This document shows positions 32,897 to 40,226 of a stretch of 64,000 nucleotides of DNA, one piece after another. Origin of the DNA: Candidatus Zixiibacteriota bacterium. GTDB lineage: Bacteria > Zixibacteria > MSB-5A5 > DG-27. A model generated the notes under the pieces. The model saw only the letters and a program-made list of their open reading frames with translations. It was not told the origin of the DNA and ran no database searches. How positions within the stretch are numbered: position 1 is the first letter of the stretch; each line of letters opens with the position of its first letter. The position numbers and the translations under genes were made by a program. The DNA lies in NCBI GenBank assembly GCA_030605835.1, contig JAUWHO010000021.1, positions 1 through 64,000 on the forward strand, written 5' to 3'.

Positions 32897-34165
32897 ATGT
32901 GCACAGAGAAAATGAATTTCAGATTTTGGGGACCTGTTTTCGTGGTGGCTTTGGTAATAGCCACCAGCGCAGCTCTCGCCGGACCTCCAAAGCTTGAGGA
33001 AGGGGAGAACACCGTCAAAGTCCTCATCGAGGAAGGGGAGGACACCGTCAAAGTCGTCATCAAAGAGGGCGACGATGTGTTGGAGATCAAAATCGACGAA
33101 TCCGGAATCAAGGTGATAACCCTAGGCGGGGAAGAGTACTCCGCCTTGGTCGATGAGAAAAGCCACATCGTGATCGGAAAAGACGGGGTCGTCGTTGGCG
33201 ACCTGAAGATTCTGGAGAGGCTTAAGGATTTCGGAGTCGTCCTTCAGGAAGAAGAGGACGGCGAAGACATCGTAAAGGTGGGGCGCGACATCATCATCGG
33301 GGAGGAGGAAAAAGTCACCGGAGATGTTGTCGCCCTCTGGGGAGACGTCACCGTCAAGGGGAGGGTGGCCGGAAGCGTCGTCGCTGTAAACGGCGACATC
33401 TATGTCACCTCCTCCGGCTACATCCGCAAAGGCGCGACCTCTGTGGGGGGAGAGATAAAAGTGGAACCAGGGGGGAGGGTTCACGGGGAGCAGGTGGAAG
33501 TCCCCTTCCAGGTCGAGTTCTTGGGGAGAGGCTTGACAGATGCAAGGGTCCTGGTCTCAACCGGCAGGCTCCTGTTTGCGGTCGCAGTATTGGTCCTGAT
33601 TTTCATAGCCATCACGGTCATGCTCTCGCTTCTGCCCCGAAATGTGGAGCGCATCAGGCAGAAGATCTCAGAGGAATTCTTAAAATCTTTCCTGTTCGGT
33701 TATCTGATATTCTTGGGTATCATCGTTCTTCTGATATTTCTTGTAATCACCGTAATCGGAATCCCCATAGCCATTCTGATGCCTTTCATTCTGCTTTTCA
33801 CCTTCGCCCTGGGCCTGACCGCGATGTGCCTGTTTTTAGGGGAGAAGGTAAAGGTTCCGATGAACATCTCTACCACCTCCCCCTTCTACATCGCTTTTCT
33901 GGGGGCGTTAGCGATTCAATCTTTCTTGGTAGTGGGAGCGATCTTGGGGGTGATGCCCCCCCTCGGCTTCCTGGGATGTCTGTTTACAGTTGTCTGGGTA
34001 GTCATCTTCTTTGCTTTGGTAATGCCTGCCAGCCTCGGTGGAGTTCTTCTCTCTCGGTTTGGCACCAGGCCTTCTACCAAGGGAGAGACACTGCCTCAGG
34101 AGCCAACACCACCTCCAAGCTCTTCAGAGGATAAGGCCAACGGCTCAGCGACTCCGGGGAGTTAG
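32897..34165 (+). CDS. Bactofilin-like polymer-forming domain with membrane region
   Basis: Protein of 422 aa. A signal-like helix (about 8-28) is followed by a short internal repeat (E-G-E-N-T-V-K-V-L-I, E-G-E-D-T-V-K-V-V-I, E-G-D-D-V-L-E-I-K-I, about 36-66). A bactofilin-type strand region lies at about 130-205 (GDVVALWGDVTVKGRVAGSV and GDIYVTSSGYI). Four or five hydrophobic helices follow (about 215-390), then a Pro/Ser/Thr-rich tail. Known relatives are annotated as polymer-forming cytoskeletal or DUF342-like envelope proteins; the role is unproven. Last gene of the sigma-DUF4097 operon. Confidence 0.8.
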   Translation: MCTEKMNFRFWGPVFVVALVIATSAALAGPPKLEEGENTVKVLIEEGEDTVKVVIKEGDDVLEIKIDESGIKVITLGGEEYSALVDEKSHIVIGKDGVVVGDLKILERLKDFGVVLQEEEDGEDIVKVGRDIIIGEEEKVTGDVVALWGDVTVKGRVAGSVVAVNGDIYVTSSGYIRKGATSVGGEIKVEPGGRVHGEQVEVPFQVEFLGRGLTDARVLVSTGRLLFAVAVLVLIFIAITVMLSLLPRNVERIRQKISEEFLKSFLFGYLIFLGIIVLLIFLVITVIGIPIAILMPFILLFTFALGLTAMCLFLGEKVKVPMNISTTSPFYIAFLGALAIQSFLVVGAILGVMPPLGFLGCLFTVVWVVIFFALVMPASLGGVLLSRFGTRPSTKGETLPQEPTPPPSSSEDKANGSATPGS

Positions 34166-34217
34166 CCTCCCCCATCGGCGGACGATCTGAAGTTGGGACG
34201 GAATGTGGGGGCAGGTT

Positions 34218-34252
34218 TTACTATTCACTATTTACTATTTACTATCTACCGT
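34218..34252 (+). repeat. Heptamer array TTACTAT-type
   Basis: TTACTAT, TCACTAT, TTACTAT, TTACTAT, CTACCGT in phase. The first three bases of the last unit are the complement of the TAG stop of the secretin gene (34246-34248). Confidence 0.8.
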
Positions 34253-35535
34253 TCTTCGACGATCGTGGGGGTGACGAAAATCAGAAGGTCTCGATTGATA
34301 ACCTCCTTTTTCGTATATCTGAAGGCACGTCCCAGAATAGGGATATCCTTCAACAGAGGGATTCCAGCGTTATAGTTCTTTACCTCCTGAGTGGTCAAGC
34401 CTCCGATCACCGCGGTCTGGCCGTTGTTGACGACGACGTGGGTTTCGGCGTTCTGAGTGTTGATGATAATTCCGTTGGCGTCGAACTGATAGGAGCTTCT
34501 CTCCGGCATCAGGTGCATCAGGATCCGGTTCTCGGAGGTGACGTGGGGGGTGACCCGCAACTTGGTCCCCACCTTGTAGAAGGTTATGACCACGTTTCCG
34601 GACTCGTCGAACTGCTTTATGGGGATGTCCTGTCCCATCTGGATGTTGGCCTCCATGTTATCCACGGTGGTTATCTCCGGGTGCCCGATGATTCTCCCCT
34701 TGCTGCTGGAGACGATGGCACTTATGGCGGCGCTGATGTTGAAATCCCTCTCGACGGTGCTGTACTTGAAGATCCCGATGGGGTCGGATACGAGGTCGGC
34801 CGCCGCCTGGGCGACTTGATATTCCGGGGTATAGAGGATGCTGTCGCCGGGGGCGGCTGGAGGATGCTGCACCACTTTCTGGGAGATCGCCGACCAGTTT
34901 ATGCCCAGCTCCGAAAGGTAGGAGGACTCCACCTCCAAAAGCTGAGCGGAAATCCTTATCTGAGCCGTCTCCTTGTCCAGGACTGCTATCATCTCCTCCA
35001 CCTTCTGGATGTTCTCGGGAATGTCCTTGACGATGATGGAGTTAGTGCGGTCGTCGGTGTCCACCACCCCTCTCTCAGATAGAACTGCCTTCAGAGGCTT
35101 TACGAGGTCCTTGGCGGTGGCGTTATCGATGGAGATGATCTTGGTTTGCATCCTGGCTAAGTTTCTCTGCTCCTGCAGATATTTCTCCTGGGCCGCCTGG
35201 TTGGCCATATATCGGGTGGTGGGAACAACCTTTATGAAGCCATCCGATTCCACTCCGGAGAGCCCATGAGTGTTCAAAATGATGTCAAGCGCTTGGCGCC
35301 AAGTCACATCCCGGAGCCTCAGACTCACGCTGTCCCTGACGCTGGGGGCGGGAATGATGTTGACTCCTCCGTACTCGGCCAGATAGGAAAGGACCGAACG
35401 GATGTCGGCATTGACCAGGGTGAGGTTTTTGATCACCTTGTCCGGGCTCTCCTCTCCCCGGGAGGGGGAAAGGATTATGCAGCAAAGGACTAAAAACGGC
35501 GCTATGATCGAAATGCTCCTCTTTATTCTTGTCAT
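34246..35535 (-). CDS. pilQ: Type IV pilus secretin PilQ, short form
   Basis: Outer-membrane secretin of 429 aa, shorter than the usual 600-750. After a signal peptide it has an STN/N0 domain (NADIRSVLSYLAEYGGVNI, about 38-56), a Secretin_N (N1) domain (about 130-195) and the secretin core with E-T-H-V-V-V-N-N-G-Q-T-A-V-I-G-G-L and LLKDIPILGRAFR. The N-terminal AMIN repeats typical of PilQ are absent; an AMIN domain instead heads the neighbouring PilP-like gene. Last gene of the pilMNOPQ operon; its stop lies in a heptamer array. Confidence 0.92.
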   Translation of the reverse strand: MTRIKRSISIIAPFLVLCCIILSPSRGEESPDKVIKNLTLVNADIRSVLSYLAEYGGVNIIPAPSVRDSVSLRLRDVTWRQALDIILNTHGLSGVESDGFIKVVPTTRYMANQAAQEKYLQEQRNLARMQTKIISIDNATAKDLVKPLKAVLSERGVVDTDDRTNSIIVKDIPENIQKVEEMIAVLDKETAQIRISAQLLEVESSYLSELGINWSAISQKVVQHPPAAPGDSILYTPEYQVAQAAADLVSDPIGIFKYSTVERDFNISAAISAIVSSSKGRIIGHPEITTVDNMEANIQMGQDIPIKQFDESGNVVITFYKVGTKLRVTPHVTSENRILMHLMPERSSYQFDANGIIINTQNAETHVVVNNGQTAVIGGLTTQEVKNYNAGIPLLKDIPILGRAFRYTKKEVINRDLLIFVTPTIVEER

Positions 35536-35550
35536 GATGATCTCACCTCT

Positions 35551-36465
35551 TCACTGGCCGGAAGCCGGAAGTTCCAGAAGGCGCCGACGGCTCCAACCAT
35601 ATTGTTCTATTATGAATACCGCTCGATCGGCCTCGACGGAGGCAACGTATCCATCCTTCAAACGGTCTTTTTCCCCGAGGATATATCCGGTTCCGAAGTC
35701 ATCTTCGCAGAGAGCCTTGAACTCCACACCCTCTTCGATTATCCCCACCAGCTTGAGATCCTCCCCCCTCGGCAAACCCGACACCACGAACCCTCCGGGC
35801 TTCTCTTTCCCGATCAGGGAGGCGAAAGGGTCCCGCGGATTCCGGGGACGATATTGCACCTTCTCCCTGGTACGGAGAATCTGCTTCTCCTTTAACTTCT
35901 CTGGAGAAGGAGAGAGACCCTCCGACTCGCCAGCTCCCCCGCCACTGGAGGTTTCTTTCTGAGTAGAAACGATCTCTGTCGGCTCCGGCTGTTTCTTACT
36001 TTCTATCTTTGCCTCCGCCTGGAAAACCGTAATACTTGGGAAGCGCTGCTCTTCAGGGGTGGAGAAGGACAAACTGAGCTTTTCTCCCTGCTGCTCTACT
36101 CGCCATTCTATCTCGTGGGCGAAGTCAAAGACAACTCGAGCAACCAGAGGTTCGTATGAGAACTGGCTGGTGCGAATCGATACCAGGTTGCTGCAGGGGA
36201 ACTCTCCATATTCTCCGACTCCTGCGGGGTTGACGGTCTCTTTGAGGTCGACAACCACCCGAAACATTTCGTCTCCCAACTTGAAATGCTCGAACGCGGC
36301 AACCCCATCAGTTTGTATGAGGGCCAAAGTGGTATTCCCATCGCACTCCACCGAGATCTTCTCCAACTGGAAGCTCCCGAAAAGCGGCTCACTCGAAAGC
36401 GCCAGTGACGCCACCAGAAACATAATGAGGTGAAATTTACTCAAACTATAACGGTTCACTTTCAT
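35551..36465 (-). CDS. pilP: AMIN-PilP fusion lipo/pilotin-like pilus protein
   Basis: Protein of 304 aa. Signal peptide (about 10-30), AMIN domain (about 30-140; F-R-V-V-V-D-L-K-E-T, V-A-R-V-V-F-D-F), a Gln/Glu/Ser-rich linker, then a PilP domain (about 200-300) with R-N-P-R-D-P-F, L-K-L-V-G-I-I and G-Y-I-L-G-E-K-D-R-L-K-D-G. PilP links the PilNO inner-membrane ring to the secretin. Here it also carries the peptidoglycan-binding AMIN domain that PilQ lacks. It lies 15 bp before pilQ and 1 bp after pilO. Confidence 0.85.
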   Translation of the reverse strand: MKVNRYSLSKFHLIMFLVASLALSSEPLFGSFQLEKISVECDGNTTLALIQTDGVAAFEHFKLGDEMFRVVVDLKETVNPAGVGEYGEFPCSNLVSIRTSQFSYEPLVARVVFDFAHEIEWRVEQQGEKLSLSFSTPEEQRFPSITVFQAEAKIESKKQPEPTEIVSTQKETSSGGGAGESEGLSPSPEKLKEKQILRTREKVQYRPRNPRDPFASLIGKEKPGGFVVSGLPRGEDLKLVGIIEEGVEFKALCEDDFGTGYILGEKDRLKDGYVASVEADRAVFIIEQYGWSRRRLLELPASGQ

Positions 36466-36466
36466 C

Positions 36467-37051
36467 CTAATCCGTCTCTGGGTTCGAATTGTAGGTCGTG
36501 ATTATGAAGCTTGCCACAACCGTTTTCTCCATGCCTCCCTCCCCAGCTTGAGAGCGAACGTAGCTTTTCAGGTTCATCTGCGAGACTCTCACGATGAAGG
36601 GGAAATTTGCCACCCGAGCCAGAAAACGTCCGAAGTCGTGATATGTCCCCTCCAGTCCCATGCGAAAGTCGTTGGTGATGAAGGCCCCCTCGGGAGTGGA
36701 ACCGACAGGCTTCAGCTCTGTTATAAGGACATCACTCACCTGGGCGGCATGGTGCAGGAGCTTGAGAAAATGGACCACGTATTCCTTCTCTGGGAGGAGC
36801 TTCTCTAAGGGCTGTAGATTGGCAGTGAGCTCCTGGTACTCTTCTCTCATACTCTGCAGCGGGGCGGCTTTGGCCTTTACCGCAACCAACTCGCTGACCA
36901 TCACTTGATATTCGCCTTTTAGAGCTTTGATCTTCTCCGCGCCGGAGGTGTAGATGTGCGAATACCACAAATAGACCAGGAAAAGGAAGACCATCCCGGC
37001 AAAAACCATCTTCTGGTTTCTGGGATCTTTCAAATCAAGACTCAAGGTCAC
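36467..37051 (-). CDS. pilO: Type IV pilus alignment protein PilO
   Basis: Bitopic protein of 194 aa: one helix (about 15-32), a coiled coil (about 35-85) and a ferredoxin-like PilO domain with FKxxLEGTYHDFGRFLARVANFP-type core (about 125-150). It pairs with PilN under the inner membrane. Order pilM-pilN-pilO-pilP-pilQ is conserved. Confidence 0.9.
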   Translation of the reverse strand: MTLSLDLKDPRNQKMVFAGMVFLFLVYLWYSHIYTSGAEKIKALKGEYQVMVSELVAVKAKAAPLQSMREEYQELTANLQPLEKLLPEKEYVVHFLKLLHHAAQVSDVLITELKPVGSTPEGAFITNDFRMGLEGTYHDFGRFLARVANFPFIVRVSQMNLKSYVRSQAGEGGMEKTVVASFIITTYNSNPETD

Positions 37052-37112
37052 CTCGCAGATTCAGTCTTCTCTCTCGGCGAGAAAACAGTTCAGAGCACAT
37101 CACCGTGTTACG

Positions 37113-37733
37113 TTAACCATGCGTCGGAGGCATCTCCCCTGCAGTGGAAGGGAGGGAACCCTTCAGTTCGAAGGAGTAAACATCCCGGCGCCCTTCCAGC
37201 TCCTCTATCTTGAAGTAGGAAAACTCCACCTCCTTGAGAAAGGGGGAGCTCTTCAGTCGCTCCAGAAAAGTGGCCAGACCGCTCAGGGTAAAGGCGTATC
37301 CGCGGATCACGGCTGTGGGACTGACGGTCCCCGCTTCGCCCTGCGGGGCTCGTCGCTTTGCCTGGCCTGCATCCACCAGGGTGAGCCAGACATAATTGGG
37401 GAGCCTGAGGTTCAGATCTTCCAGGATCTGCACCCAGAGCTTTCGCCGCCAGTCGAGCGTCGCCGCTATCTCTACCCTTCTCTGAAGTTGTCCCTTCAAG
37501 CTCTCATATCCTCTTATCTCCTCGAGTTCTTTTGAGTACTGGAGACTCTCGGCCCGGACCACCTCCATCCTCTTCTCTAAAGACCTCAGCGTCATCTTCT
37601 GCATTATGGTTACCGCCAGCACTATTAAGATTATCGCCCCCAAAAAGCCCACCGGCAGCACCAGTTCTCTTGGTAACTTTAGTCCCCCCCTCTTTTTCCT
37701 CATCGACTCCGGGAGGAGGTTAATTTCTATCAT
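37113..37733 (-). CDS. pilN: Type IV pilus assembly protein PilN
   Basis: Protein of 206 aa. It opens with MIEINLLPESMRKK, the cytoplasmic INLLP motif that docks in PilM, followed by a helix (about 25-45), a coiled coil and a ferredoxin-like domain. Within the last part, codons for K-R-R-A-P-Q-G-E-A-G lie in a palindrome (37317-37348) and may be an insertion. Starts 1 bp after the pilM stop. Confidence 0.92.
   Translation of the reverse strand: MIEINLLPESMRKKRGGLKLPRELVLPVGFLGAIILIVLAVTIMQKMTLRSLEKRMEVVRAESLQYSKELEEIRGYESLKGQLQRRVEIAATLDWRRKLWVQILEDLNLRLPNYVWLTLVDAGQAKRRAPQGEAGTVSPTAVIRGYAFTLSGLATFLERLKSSPFLKEVEFSYFKIEELEGRRDVYSFELKGSLPSTAGEMPPTHG
37317..37348 (+). repeat. Intragenic palindrome pair in pilN
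   Basis: GGGAC-tgacg-GTCCC overlaps CCCCGC-ttcgccct-GCGGGG. It has a double-hairpin layout like the S-D-x-V-G elements but unrelated sequence. Confidence 0.5.
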
Positions 37734-37734
37734 C

Positions 37735-38799
37735 CTATTTGATCCTCCTGCTCGCCAGGCCCACCACCAGCGCCAGGGCGGGGGCGATCTTCTCCAGGTC
37801 CAGGTCGGGGAAAAGCGCCCGGTCGCATTCGATGTTGCGCAAGGGATTCATAGTCTCTATCGGAACCGACAATTTGGTCTGGAGCAACTCCGGCAGAAAC
37901 TGGATCAAGGCCCCGCCCCCGGAGAGCATTATCTGGTCGATATCCTCCAGCTTGGTGGAATTCTTGAAGTAAAAGAGCGCCATGTCCAGATTCTTGCAGA
38001 TCTCCTCGGCAGCGCCCCCCAAGGTGGCTTTATAGGTATCCGGCTCGAGGTTCCCCTCAACCCCGCCTCTCAACACCTCCAGCGCCTTCTCCGAGGAAAG
38101 CTGGAAGTCGCCCCTGAGGGCTTCGTAGATCGAGCGTGCGCCTCCGACAAGGTCTCTGGTGGAATGGTAAAGCCCATCTTTTATGAAGGTCACATTTGTG
38201 ATATCGAAGCCCAGATTGACTAAAGCTATCACCTTGGTGGGATCGATCTCGTAGTTGAGCTCGTAACAGTTGAGGATCGCCAAGCTGTCGGCATCGACCA
38301 ACACCGGCTCCAGACCGGCGTCGCTTACCACATCCAGCTGACTCTGCAGGAACTGATTTCTGACGGCAACCAGGAGTACCTGCATCTTTTCGGTCTCCTG
38401 GTCGACGTTGATTATGTGGTAATCTAAAGTCACGTCCTCAACGTCGAAGGGAGACCTTTGCTCGGCCTCGAAAAGGATGGCCTGCTCGGCCTCCGGCCCA
38501 CTTTTACGATCCATCACCAATTCGTCGGTGATGACGCTGCTCCCCGAAACGGATATGGCCACCTCTCTGGCCTTGGGATCGGATTCTTCCACCAGGCCCT
38601 GAATGGCGAATATCACCGTCTCGCGGTCCTGGATTTCCCGGGCGATTATGGCCTCCGGAGGCAGCTCCTTCAGCCCCACCGCTTTCAACACCAGGGAGCC
38701 AGAACGGTCTTGAAGCCTCATCACCTTGACAGTGTTGGACCCGATGTCCAAGGCTAAGACCGGCTTTTCCTTTCTGGCAAATGGCTTTCCTATTCCCAT
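37735..38799 (-). CDS. pilM: Type IV pilus ATPase-fold protein PilM
   Basis: Actin-like protein of 354 aa from the ATG at 38799, which has AAGGGG 8 nt upstream; an in-frame start at 38859 lacks support. Features are LALDIGSNTVKVM (phosphate-1, about 15-27), V-A-I-S-V-S-G, G-L-E-P-V-L-V-D-A-D, N-L-G-F-D-I-T-N and LSGGGALI (adenosine motif). It binds PilN at the cytoplasmic face. First gene of the pilus operon. Confidence 0.93.
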   Translation of the reverse strand: MGIGKPFARKEKPVLALDIGSNTVKVMRLQDRSGSLVLKAVGLKELPPEAIIAREIQDRETVIFAIQGLVEESDPKAREVAISVSGSSVITDELVMDRKSGPEAEQAILFEAEQRSPFDVEDVTLDYHIINVDQETEKMQVLLVAVRNQFLQSQLDVVSDAGLEPVLVDADSLAILNCYELNYEIDPTKVIALVNLGFDITNVTFIKDGLYHSTRDLVGGARSIYEALRGDFQLSSEKALEVLRGGVEGNLEPDTYKATLGGAAEEICKNLDMALFYFKNSTKLEDIDQIMLSGGGALIQFLPELLQTKLSVPIETMNPLRNIECDRALFPDLDLEKIAPALALVVGLASRRIK

Positions 38800-38968
38800 A
38801 ACGAAACCCCTTACGCCTCCGGCCCGGAGGTCAAATCTCCCCCCAGGTCCGAGGCCCAAACGAGACTATAATCTTTATCGAAAGAGTTTGATGAAACTTG
38901 AATTAAAAGTCAGCATTTGTGAGTGAGAATTGGCAACCGGCAATCTGTGACCCCTAAGGGTTTACAAC

Positions 38969-39010
38969 TAACCACTAACCACTAACCACTAACCACTCAC
39001 TACTAACTGC
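38969..39010 (+). repeat. Heptamer array TAACCAC x4 plus two variants
   Basis: Four perfect TAACCAC units then TCACTAC and TAACTGC, between the pilM promoter region and the GspH-like gene. The most regular array in the window. Confidence 0.85.
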
Positions 39011-39037
39011 TGAAAACGAAGACGTGCCACCAGCTAA

Positions 39038-39517
39038 TCACCTTAGCTTCACTCGTCCGGTGGAGGCCAGAACCTCGATGGTGTAACTCCTGGTGGAGTC
39101 GGCACAACTTCCCAGCTCCAGCGTCCCCGAGGCTGAGGCCGAGCCGTTGGGCCTGAAAACCAAAGTGCGGTTGGGAAAGCTGCAGGAGCGGTATCTGATA
39201 TCGGAGCTCACCGAAATCGGACCCAGGAGGGTGGAATCGCCGGCGTCCAGGATATTGTCCCCGTTCAGGTCATAGAAGAGCGTCAGGGCTTGGAAGGTGG
39301 TGTCAACATAAACCCCTACGTTCCCACTTTCGGTTACCGCGGTGCTGCGGGCCAGCCTGAGGTAAGAGACCTGGTCTCTGGCGTCGGCTCTGAGGCGAAA
39401 ATAGCGCATGCTCGCAAGGAAATCAGGAGCCGCCAGGGCGGCAACGATCCCGACAATCGCCACCGCCGTCAGAACCTCGATCATGGTAAAACCGGATACT
39501 GCTTTCCTTCTGTTCAT
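39038..39517 (-). CDS. GspH/FimT-type minor pseudopilin
   Basis: About 159 aa from the ATG at 39517, which has AAGGGGC upstream. The class III prepilin signal is GFTMIEVLTAVAIVGIVAALA (cleavage after Gly, Glu5 present), followed by a GspH/FimT-like head. The head contains D-L-N-G-D-N-I-L-D-A-G-D, an EF-hand-like calcium loop. Probably a minor pilin that primes pilus assembly. It is downstream of the other minor pilin genes. Confidence 0.88.
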   Translation of the reverse strand: MNRRKAVSGFTMIEVLTAVAIVGIVAALAAPDFLASMRYFRLRADARDQVSYLRLARSTAVTESGNVGVYVDTTFQALTLFYDLNGDNILDAGDSTLLGPISVSSDIRYRSCSFPNRTLVFRPNGSASASGTLELGSCADSTRSYTIEVLASTGRVKLR

Positions 39518-39536
39518 TGTGCCCCTTCTTCGACCC

Positions 39537-40223
39537 TTATCTGATGACCCTGGTCGAGACTCTTTTCTTGTTTGATCTTGTACCATTTCCTATCTCTACC
39601 ACCTTTTGTCGCTTCTTCACAGAGACCTTTTTCTTGGTCATACCGATCTTCAAGGACATGAAGACCCCGGCCAGCAAGAGTGACCCCAAAAGGAGGTAGC
39701 TGAGCGTGCCGGTTTTGGAGATTAGGTCCACCCGATGCGGCTGGAAATAGGTGCCGGACTGAGCGTGAACCAGGGTGGCACTGATGACCTCCAGATAGTA
39801 TTCTACATTTTCATCCGAGAGCAGGTATCCCGGCAATTTATAGGTGAAACTGGTATCGTCAACGATCACCATCTCCCTGGTGAAGAAGGGCTCCCCCCGC
39901 TGGTGACGATAATGTATGACCACCATGGCCTGGGGAGATTTGTGCCTCACCGTCGCCTGCAGAAGGAGGTCTTCCCCTCTTTCACCGTTTTCCAGAGGCA
40001 CGTGTACCATGACGGTCCGGGTCTCTTTGACGATGTTCTGATTGACCCCCTCGGAGAGCTCCCTGGGCAGTTTATCGAGAAAAGGGGCCGCTTTCTCGTT
40101 GGGCAAAAAGATTACAGCGTAAGAGCTACTGACCAGAAGCACCGACAAGATCACAACGGCTACTGATGCTGTCTTGATTCTCCCTCTCATGGCATTCTTC
40201 CTTTCGAAATTGCGTAAGTCCAT
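39537..40223 (-). CDS. Membrane protein with Ig-like domain, unknown
   Basis: Protein of 228 aa: an N-terminal helix (about 17-36), a beta-rich domain (about 60-165; T-V-R-H-K-S, V-V-I-H-Y-R-H-Q, E-Y-Y-L-E-V-I-S) resembling Ig/FnIII-like modules, a second helix (about 178-198) and a very basic tail (KKKVSVKKRQK). GGAGG lies 11 nt before the ATG at 40223; a second ATG at 40190 also has an AGGAAG site. No family recognised. Its place inside the minor pilin cluster suggests a pilus-related role. Confidence 0.65.
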   Translation of the reverse strand: MDLRNFERKNAMRGRIKTASVAVVILSVLLVSSSYAVIFLPNEKAAPFLDKLPRELSEGVNQNIVKETRTVMVHVPLENGERGEDLLLQATVRHKSPQAMVVIHYRHQRGEPFFTREMVIVDDTSFTYKLPGYLLSDENVEYYLEVISATLVHAQSGTYFQPHRVDLISKTGTLSYLLLGSLLLAGVFMSLKIGMTKKKVSVKKRQKVVEIGNGTRSNKKRVSTRVIR

Positions 40224-40226
40224 AAT

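Noticed and set aside
38969-39010. Tandem repeats as a CRISPR array
   Set aside because: The units are 7 bp without spacers, and no cas genes are present.
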